From CAKRHR01 sp964423195 (GTDB lineage Bacteria > Bacillota > Clostridia > Lachnospirales > Lachnospiraceae), in assembly GCA_964423195.1 (NCBI GenBank), contig CAYRDY010000071.1, forward strand, positions 1-10,877: a stretch of 10,877 bases of DNA, given 5' to 3'. The position numbers and the translations under genes were made by a program. This document shows positions 7,181 through 10,877 of this stretch, in pieces. The notes under the pieces are model-generated. The model was not told the DNA's origin. It saw nothing but the letters and a program-made list of their open reading frames with translations, and ran no database searches. Numbering within the stretch: the stretch's first letter is position 1; the number at the start of each line of letters is the position of its first letter.

Positions 7181-7783
7181 ATGATTATAAAAAGTGTGAA
7201 TCTTGAGACGGTCTGCGGGATTACAAGCGCGCTGCCGAAAAACCGGCTGCCGGAGGTGGCTTTCGCCGGCAAGTCCAATGTCGGCAAGTCATCGCTCATC
7301 AACGGTCTGATGAACCGTAAATCCTACGCCAAGACAAGCGCTCAGCCGGGCAAGACACAGACGATCAATTTTTATAATATCAATCAGGCTCTCTATTTTG
7401 TGGATCTGCCGGGTTACGGCTATGCCAAAGTGTCCAAGGAGATCAAGGCGAAATGGGGCAGGATGATCGAGCGCTATCTGCGCACATCGCGACAGCTGCG
7501 GCTGGTATTTCTGCTGGTTGACATTCGCCATGAGCCATCAGAAAACGACGTGGGCATGTACCGATGGATTGTGGCCAACGGCTTCTATCCGACCATCGTG
7601 GCCACCAAGCTGGATAAGATCAGCCGCGGCCAGGTGCAGAGGCATATTCAGATGATCAAAAATACGCTTCAAGTCGAGGAGGGGACACCGGTCATCCCCT
7701 ATTCTGCGATGACAAAGCAGGGAAGGGAAGAAATCTGGGAACTGATCACGACATATGTCCTGCAGGATACAAAAGAACAATGA
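7181..7783 (+). CDS. engB: Ribosome biogenesis GTPase EngB/YsxC (YihA)
   Basis: From ATG 7181 the product is 200 residues, the usual family length. The G motifs are clear: G1 GKSNVGKS (30-37), the G2 region around GKTQTINF (57-64), G3 DLPGYGYA (75-82), G4 TKLD (142-145) and G5 SAM (175-177). EngB is an essential cytoplasmic GTPase needed for late assembly of the 50S subunit. The reading frame stays open 25 codons upstream, but those residues are unlike the family, the upstream ATG sits in a hairpin, and GGGAGGGGG (7163-7171) serves 7181. It follows clpX, the same end-of-cluster position as in Bacillus, where lon genes lie between. No terminator is obvious after the stop. Confidence 0.95.
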   Translation: MIIKSVNLETVCGITSALPKNRLPEVAFAGKSNVGKSSLINGLMNRKSYAKTSAQPGKTQTINFYNINQALYFVDLPGYGYAKVSKEIKAKWGRMIERYLRTSRQLRLVFLLVDIRHEPSENDVGMYRWIVANGFYPTIVATKLDKISRGQVQRHIQMIKNTLQVEEGTPVIPYSAMTKQGREEIWELITTYVLQDTKEQ

Positions 7784-7841
7784 TGTAAGGTTCTCTGTTG
7801 ACTCCCTAGATAAAAAATAGTTAAAAATCTTAATTCATTTC

Positions 7842-7870
7842 TTGACAATAGGGGAGAGTTGAATTATAAT
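7842..7870 (+). promoter_or_regulatory. Perfect-consensus sigma-A promoter of the permease gene
   Basis: TTGACA (7842-7847) and TATAAT (7865-7870) match consensus at all 12 positions, with the ideal 17-base spacer. Start is predicted near 7877. AATAAATT (7868-7875) and AATTTATT (7894-7901) form an inverted repeat overlapping the -10. Natural promoters this good are usually repressed, so an operator may lie here. Confidence 0.9.
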
Positions 7871-7876
7871 AAATTC

Positions 7877-7930
7877 ATGCAAAGAAATAAAAAAATTTAT
7901 TCAATTATAACTTTTTTATTATATTTGCAT
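7877..7930 (+). promoter_or_regulatory. AT-rich stem-loop at the 5' end of the permease mRNA
   Basis: ATGCAAA (7877-7883) pairs with TTTGCAT (7924-7930). After a small internal loop, TAAAAAA (7888-7894) pairs with TTTTTTA (7912-7918). The structure would begin at about the first transcribed base and end just before GGGAGG (7941-7946). It could protect the mRNA end or act as an operator; it is too AT-rich to be a tight translation block. Confidence 0.45.
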
Positions 7931-7954
7931 AAAAAATAAAGGGAGGAAAGATGT

Positions 7955-9418
7955 ATGGAAATTCTTGGTTTAGTTGGCATTATTATCGCGCTGGTTCTCT
8001 TCCTTGTACTGGTCTATAAGGGCTGGTCTTCCTACTGGGTAGCGCCGGTTTGTGCGATTATAGTTGCCATATTTAACAGGATGCTTCCAACGACAGTAGT
8101 CAACGCGTATGTCCAGGGTATTGTCGATCTGATTACAAGCCTGTTCTTCATTATTTTCTTTGGTGCGATGCTTGGCAGATTGTATATGGATACCGGCGCG
8201 GCTTCGTCTATTGCCAAGACGTTAACGAATGCTTTCGTTATCAAGCGTACCGGCGACGCGCAGGTACGCGCGGCAATCTTCGTATTGCTTATTGTGTCCG
8301 CACTTTTGACAATGGGCGGCATTGACGGTTATGTATTGACATTTACCGTGATTCCGATTTGCTTCGTCATGAGCGAGATGGTGGATATTCCGAGAAGGTT
8401 TATCCCAGGTATGATGGTTCTCAACTGTGGCTTTATGGCCGCGCCTGGCGCACCGCAGATTGATAATATCATGGCTCAGTCCGCTGTGATGTCTTTCATC
8501 GGCAGCGAAGAAAATTCTGAGCTGTTTGGCAGCGCCCTGGCAAATGGTTTCCATGTGCCGTCATATTCAGCGCCGATTCCGGGTATCATCGCGGTCATTA
8601 TTATTGCTCTTGGCGGTTACCTGGTTCTTACTCAGATGATCATCAAGGCAAAACACAACGGTGAACACTTTGATCCGGGTCCTACCGGTGCGTCGATGGG
8701 TGTCGGACAGAATCGCGAGACGCCGAACTTTATCGTCTCCCTGCTCCCGCTGGTTGTCGTCTTTGTAGCGTATACAGTGTTCCCGGCGATCACTGGCATT
8801 TCTGTCAACATCGCCGTGGCTTTAGGCCTTGGCATCCTGACCGCTCTTATCTTTATGAATGGTTATCTGCCGGCAGTCGGAAAAGACGGCAAGCCGATTT
8901 CAAAGGGCAAGGCAATTATCAATGTTTTGAATGATGGTTCAAACACGTATCCGAACGCCCTGATGACGCTGGTGACACCTTCCGCGCTTGCGTCTGTCAT
9001 CACGGCAACGGCGGCATTCGGCATGGTTGTCAATATGCTTTCTGGCCTGCATGTGCATTATATTGTGCTCACCGTCATCGTGGTTTGCGTTGTCGTGGCT
9101 ATCACATCGTCACCGCCTGCGGCTCTGATGATTGCGATCCCGATGGCTCTCGGCATATTTACCGGACAGGTGATGGGCAGCGGCGGCACGCCTGATCAGA
9201 TTCTTGCAGCCGCGCCGGGCATGATGCGTGTCGGCGCACTGGCAGCGACGACATTTGAGACACTGCCGATCAATGGTCTGATTGTTATGACGCTCAACCT
9301 TACAGGGACAACACATAAAGAAGCCTACAAACCGATGTTTATCATGAGCGTTGGCTTTACGCTTCTGGGCACGATCGTGGCGGCGGCCCTGATCATCCTG
9401 TTCCCTGGCCTTGCATAA
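7955..9418 (+). CDS. GntP-family permease (organic or sugar acid:H+ symporter)
   Basis: The 487-residue protein is strongly hydrophobic, with about 12 or more membrane helices, starting with residues 3-20 and 28-42 and ending at 462-484. The opening (ALVLFLVLVYKGWS, then a helix and GAMLGRLYMDTGAASSIA) and the repeated glycine-rich loops (MGGIDGYVLTF, MAAPGAPQIDN, SSPPAALMIA, GSGGTPDQ) match what I know of GntP/gluconate-type permeases. These take up gluconate or other hydroxy acids by proton symport. The substrate is not predictable here, because no catabolic gene is adjacent. Translation starts at 7955, eight bases after GGGAGG (7941-7946). An out-of-frame ATG at 7951 is ignored. The gene has its own strong promoter and is transcribed alone. 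Its last codons and stop lie inside the first unit of the 20-bp repeat array that fills its 3' untranslated region. Confidence 0.85.
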   Translation: MEILGLVGIIIALVLFLVLVYKGWSSYWVAPVCAIIVAIFNRMLPTTVVNAYVQGIVDLITSLFFIIFFGAMLGRLYMDTGAASSIAKTLTNAFVIKRTGDAQVRAAIFVLLIVSALLTMGGIDGYVLTFTVIPICFVMSEMVDIPRRFIPGMMVLNCGFMAAPGAPQIDNIMAQSAVMSFIGSEENSELFGSALANGFHVPSYSAPIPGIIAVIIIALGGYLVLTQMIIKAKHNGEHFDPGPTGASMGVGQNRETPNFIVSLLPLVVVFVAYTVFPAITGISVNIAVALGLGILTALIFMNGYLPAVGKDGKPISKGKAIINVLNDGSNTYPNALMTLVTPSALASVITATAAFGMVVNMLSGLHVHYIVLTVIVVCVVVAITSSPPAALMIAIPMALGIFTGQVMGSGGTPDQILAAAPGMMRVGALAATTFETLPINGLIVMTLNLTGTTHKEAYKPMFIMSVGFTLLGTIVAAALIILFPGLA

Positions 9419-9561
9419 TGGATCTTGGCCTAGCAAAATATAACTTGGCCTAGCAAGATGGATCTTGACCTAGCAAGATGTATCTTTGCTTTGCAATATA
9501 TAACTTGGCCTTGAAGGATAGTTCTTGGTTTTGCATAATATCCTGGCCGTGCGAAATGTAT
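9404..9561. repeat. Array of eight 20-bp tandem repeats after the permease gene
   Basis: Units start at 9404, 9424, 9444, 9464, 9484, 9504, 9524 and 9542. All are 20 bp except the seventh, which is 18 bp. The best conserved (9444-9463) is CTTGGCCTAGCAAGATGGAT. The common core is CTTGGCCTaGCAA followed by an AT-rich half. The first unit (CCTGGCCTTGCATAATGGAT) encodes the last residues and TAA of the permease, so the array appears to have grown from the gene's 3' end. Later units are more divergent. There are no unique spacers, so this is not CRISPR. A 20-bp period is close to two helical turns, which would put every unit on one face of the DNA. 9562-9600 holds nothing further. Confidence 0.85.
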
Positions 9562-9603
9562 CATTCGTCGGCACAAAAAGGATATAGCATAAAAAAGATA
9601 TGA

Positions 9604-9657
9604 AAAAAGAAGTGGCGGAATGCACAGAATGCGTGTGCAGTTTCCGCCACTTTTAAT
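9604..9657. terminator. Bidirectional terminator between permease and superoxide reductase
   Basis: AAGTGGCGGAA (9610-9620) pairs with TTCCGCCACTT (9642-9652). Inside, TGCACA (9621-9626) pairs with TGTGCA (9634-9639), with a two-base bulge. TTTT then AATTTTA follows on the plus strand. AAAAAA at 9604-9609 supplies the U-run for the minus strand. It ends both convergent units. Confidence 0.9.
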
Positions 9658-9683
9658 TTTATTTGATATTATCTTTGCTTTCT

Positions 9684-10052
9684 TCATGCCTTCCACAGGC
9701 CGTGAAGGTTGCAGTAAGCATAGACGGCAACCAGGGAATCGTCAGGCGTCAGCGCAAATTCCGCTTTCGGCGCATCTCCAGGCTTTAAGGATTTTGTCTG
9801 GGTGCCCTTTTCGGTTTCGATCGCGATCCACTCGATATAGTGGGCGTCAAGCATCGGGTGTTCCACGGAGCCGACTGTCACGGATACTTTATCCCCATCG
9901 ACCGTGTATACGGGTACATGCTTTTCAACAGCACCGTCGGATGTCCCCGGAACCAATTCCGTCATTTTCTGTCCGCAGCACATCATAGGGACGCCGCTCT
10001 CCTTGACCATGCTGACAAGATTTCCACATTTTTCACACACATAAAATTTCAT
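9684..10052 (-). CDS. dfx: Desulfoferrodoxin (two-iron superoxide reductase)
   Basis: The 122-residue protein is a complete class I superoxide reductase. The N-terminal desulforedoxin-like domain has Cys6-x2-Cys9 and the Cys25-Cys26 pair that hold the FeCys4 centre. The catalytic domain has Glu43-Lys44-His45, His65, His71, Cys114 and His117 (CNLHGLW), the ligands of the FeHis4Cys site. It reduces superoxide to hydrogen peroxide in the cytoplasm without making oxygen, with electrons usually delivered by rubredoxin. No rubredoxin gene is adjacent. AGGA (10063-10060), about seven bases before ATG, serves the start. A promoter at 10242-10214 gives a leader of about 155 nt with unusual structure. 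The gene appears to be transcribed alone and ends at the terminator shared with the permease. Confidence 0.96.
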   Translation of the reverse strand: MKFYVCEKCGNLVSMVKESGVPMMCCGQKMTELVPGTSDGAVEKHVPVYTVDGDKVSVTVGSVEHPMLDAHYIEWIAIETEKGTQTKSLKPGDAPKAEFALTPDDSLVAVYAYCNLHGLWKA

Positions 10053-10069
10053 ATCTGTTCCTGCCTTTC

Positions 10070-10183
10070 TTAAAATAAGATACTCAACAACGCTTTTTTC
10101 CGGACACTGAGTGCATCAACCACCGGCGTGCTCCGATTCGCCAGGTAGCCAGTGGCATACGCCCACACGAATCTATCAGTCAT
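10070..10183 (-). CDS. Candidate 37-codon leader ORF upstream of superoxide reductase
   Basis: ATG 10183 opens a frame of 37 codons that stops 17 bases before the dfx ATG. It begins MTDRFVWAYATGYLANRS and ends in KKALLSILF. The composition looks plausible for a protein, but no Shine-Dalgarno sequence precedes the ATG (ACCGCG instead). The same bases form RNA hairpins. I do not recognise the peptide. It could be a leader peptide, a decayed coding fragment or chance. Confidence 0.25.
   Translation of the reverse strand: MTDRFVWAYATGYLANRSTPVVDALSVRKKALLSILF
10101..10173 (-). promoter_or_regulatory. Structured mRNA leader of the superoxide reductase gene
   Basis: Read on the minus strand, hairpin A pairs GATTCG (10173-10168) with CGAATC (10140-10135). 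Hairpin C pairs CGGAGCAC (10135-10128) with GTGTCCG (10107-10101), with one bulged G. GCCACTGGC in loop A (10156-10148) can pair over nine positions (two G-U) with GCCGGTGGT in loop C (10127-10119). This allows either a loop-loop contact or a switch between A+C and a single alternative stem B. I cannot match it to a known riboswitch class, and no U-run terminator follows. Confidence 0.4.
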
Positions 10184-10189
10184 CGCGGT

Positions 10190-10242
10190 TTTGATTTACA
10201 AAGTGTTTATCAAAGTATACCATATATGGCAGGGACAATCAA
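10190..10242 (-). promoter_or_regulatory. Promoter and dyad operator of the superoxide reductase gene
   Basis: On the minus strand, TTGATT (10242-10237), a 17-base spacer and TATACT (10219-10214) form a good sigma-A promoter with a start near 10207. A 25-bp dyad at 10190-10214 (TTTGAT-N2-ACA-N3-TGT-N2-ATCAAA) begins at the last base of the -10 and covers the start, a classic repressor position. The spacer holds a perfect 10-bp palindrome CCATATATGG (10220-10229). The dyad does not match the PerR, Fur or FNR consensus as I know them. Confidence 0.6.
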
Positions 10243-10261
10243 TGTTTTTTACTCTGAAAGC

Positions 10262-10322
10262 CCCGTCAAGCGGCCATGCAGACGGCAAGCTTGCTTGCAA
10301 GGCTGCATGGACATTTGACGGG
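10262..10322. repeat. Long imperfect palindrome upstream of the dfx promoter
   Basis: CCCGTCAA (10262-10269) pairs with TTGACGGG (10315-10322), CCATGCAG (10274-10281) with CTGCATGG (10303-10310), and GCAAG (10285-10289) with CTTGC (10294-10298). Together they make a 61-nt three-tier hairpin with mostly unpaired tetranucleotides between tiers. There is no clean T-run on either side. It may be a structured RNA segment or an intergenic repeat element. Confidence 0.65.
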
Positions 10323-10337
10323 CAAGGTGGTATGAGC

Positions 10338-10368
10338 AAAAAAGCGGCGCGACTATAGGGAGCGACGC
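10338..10368 (-). terminator. Rho-independent terminator on the minus strand without an obvious gene
   Basis: Read on the minus strand, GCGTCGC (10368-10362) pairs with GCGCCGC (10350-10344), with one mismatch and an 11-nt loop, followed directly by six T (10343-10338). No minus-strand protein gene lies upstream of it in the window, so it may end a non-coding transcript. Confidence 0.55.
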
Positions 10369-10438
10369 GATTTGCGAATACCGCCGGCGATTGCGGGAGT
10401 GCCTTAGGCACGGAGCAATCGGCTTTCATCCATGGTGT

Positions 10439-10456
10439 TGCCCCGCATGCGGGGCA
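10439..10456. repeat. Perfect 18-bp GC-rich palindrome
   Basis: TGCCCCGCATGCGGGGCA reads the same on both strands. In RNA it would fold into a very stable 7-bp stem with a CATG loop. It stands in a 200-bp stretch of other palindromes, 30 bp upstream of the -35 of the final gene, so it could also be a protein-binding site. Confidence 0.7.
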
Positions 10457-10486
10457 TGGGGGTTCGCGCGAATTTTTGAAAACCGC

Positions 10487-10516
10487 TTGATAGTGCCATC
10501 CATGATAGGGTATAAT
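10487..10516 (+). promoter_or_regulatory. Sigma-A promoter of the AAA-ATPase-like gene
   Basis: TTGATA (10487-10492), an 18-base spacer and a perfect TATAAT (10511-10516) predict a start near 10523, about 57 bases before the ATG. It follows the palindrome cluster directly. Confidence 0.75.
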
Positions 10517-10579
10517 GATAATGATAGTTTATGTGAAACACGATTCATATAATCATAGCTAAGAGAGGAGGGCGGCAGT

Positions 10580-10877
10580 ATGGAAAAGAAAAAGATGCTC
10601 CCGATCGGGTATGAAAACTTTGGGGAAATACAAAAAGAGGGCTTTTACTATGTCGATAAGACCGGTCTTATCAAGGAACTGCTTGAAAACAAAGCGCAGG
10701 TGACCTTGTTCACCCGGCCGCGGCGCTTCGGCAAGTCGCTGAACATGAGCATGCTCGCGCACTTCTTTTCGCTAAATGGAGACAAGTCGATTTTTGACGG
10801 GCTTATGATCTCAAAAGAAAAGGAGCTCTGCGAGAGATACATGGGGAAATACCCTGTGATTTTTCTCACCTTGAAAG
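10580..10877 (+). CDS. AAA-ATPase-like protein (DUF1703/PD-(D/E)XK type), 5' part
   Basis: The frame is open from ATG 10580 to the window edge, giving the first 99 residues of a longer protein. ENFGEIQKEGFYYVDKTGLI (12-31), followed by TRPRRFGKSL (45-54) and NMSMLAHFF, is the signature of the AAA-ATPase-like family, in which an atypical P-loop (RRFGKS) replaces the standard GxxGxGK[ST]. Family members usually run past 500 residues and end in a PD-(D/E)XK nuclease-like domain (DUF1703). That part is outside the window. AGGAGGG at 10566-10572 fixes the start. These genes occur in many copies in gut anaerobes, and their role is unknown; defence or mobile-DNA links have been suggested but are not proven. 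Confidence 0.88.
   Translation, partial: MEKKKMLPIGYENFGEIQKEGFYYVDKTGLIKELLENKAQVTLFTRPRRFGKSLNMSMLAHFFSLNGDKSIFDGLMISKEKELCERYMGKYPVIFLTLK

Larger units (their letters stand above)
10338..10502 (-). ncRNA. Candidate small non-coding RNA of about 165 nt
   Basis: A possible minus-strand promoter (TTCACA 10537-10532, 17-base spacer, TATACC 10514-10509) would start transcription near 10502, and the terminator at 10338-10368 would end it. Between them lie three hairpins: TTCGCGCGAA (10463-10472), the perfect 18-bp palindrome TGCCCCGCATGCGGGGCA (10439-10456), and a two-tier stem with CGATTGC (10388-10394) / GCAATCG (10415-10421) around GTGCC (10399-10403) / GGCAC (10407-10411). It is not a tRNA, and I do not recognise an RNA family. 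The -10 is weak and overlaps the divergent plus-strand promoter. Evidence is structural only. Confidence 0.3.

Noticed and set aside
9404..9561. CRISPR array
   Set aside because: Repeats are directly adjacent without unique spacers, and no cas genes are present.
9430..9696. Minus-strand frame with repeated protein segments across the 20-bp array
   Set aside because: It is a by-product of the tandem repeat and crosses the bidirectional terminator; no independent coding evidence.
10101..10180. Cobalamin riboswitch, suggested by a GCCACTG string
   Set aside because: Other conserved boxes of that class are missing, and the stems do not fit its layout.
10196..10429. Minus-strand 77-codon open frame over the palindrome cluster
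   Set aside because: No ribosome binding site; the frame runs through a terminator, a long hairpin and the dfx promoter, and its residues reflect the palindromes.

Overview
The window looks like chromosomal DNA of an anaerobic Gram-positive bacterium of the Clostridia, probably Lachnospiraceae-like. This is inference from several signs: strong AGGAGG-type ribosome binding sites, A+T-rich sigma-A promoters in otherwise roughly 50% GC DNA, a tig-clpP-clpX-engB cluster, a two-iron superoxide reductase (an enzyme of strict anaerobes), and a member of the multicopy 'AAA-ATPase-like' family common in gut Clostridia. No species can be named from the sequence alone.

Layout. (1) 1-1545: an unusually long prepilin-type protein whose ends are GC-rich and whose middle is strongly AT-rich. 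A bidirectional terminator near 1646-1685 separates it from the next unit. (2) 3371-1761, minus strand: a coiled-coil protein with two membrane segments, followed by a CYTH/triphosphate-tunnel protein, probably one operon. (3) 3405-3714: a divergent control region with short GTGAATC repeats and a 9-bp inverted repeat around the -10 box of the tig promoter. (4) 3715-7783: the protein-quality-control cluster tig, clpP, clpX, then engB (ysxC). tig and clpP overlap by ATGA. lon, often found between clpX and engB, is missing here. (5) 7842-9418: a GntP-family permease behind a perfect-consensus promoter, with an AT-rich hairpin at the predicted 5' end of its mRNA. (6) 9404-9561: eight 20-bp tandem repeats, the first of which contains the permease stop codon. 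A bidirectional terminator follows. (7) 10242-9684, minus strand: desulfoferrodoxin (superoxide reductase) with its own promoter, a dyad over the start site and an approximately 155-nt structured leader that also holds a 37-codon ORF. (8) 10262-10516: a dense cluster of palindromes with a minus-strand terminator, possibly a small RNA gene. (9) 10580 to the end: the 5' part of an AAA-ATPase-like gene.

Functionally, tig, clpP and clpX cover folding of nascent chains and ATP-dependent proteolysis, and engB adds ribosome assembly. This part is ordinary housekeeping. Permease and superoxide reductase are single-gene units facing each other across a shared terminator. I found no clear new defence or metabolic system. 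The most unusual material is non-coding: the superoxide-reductase leader with two hairpins whose loops are complementary, the palindrome cluster upstream of it, the 20-bp array growing out of a coding 3' end, and the mosaic composition of the pilin gene.
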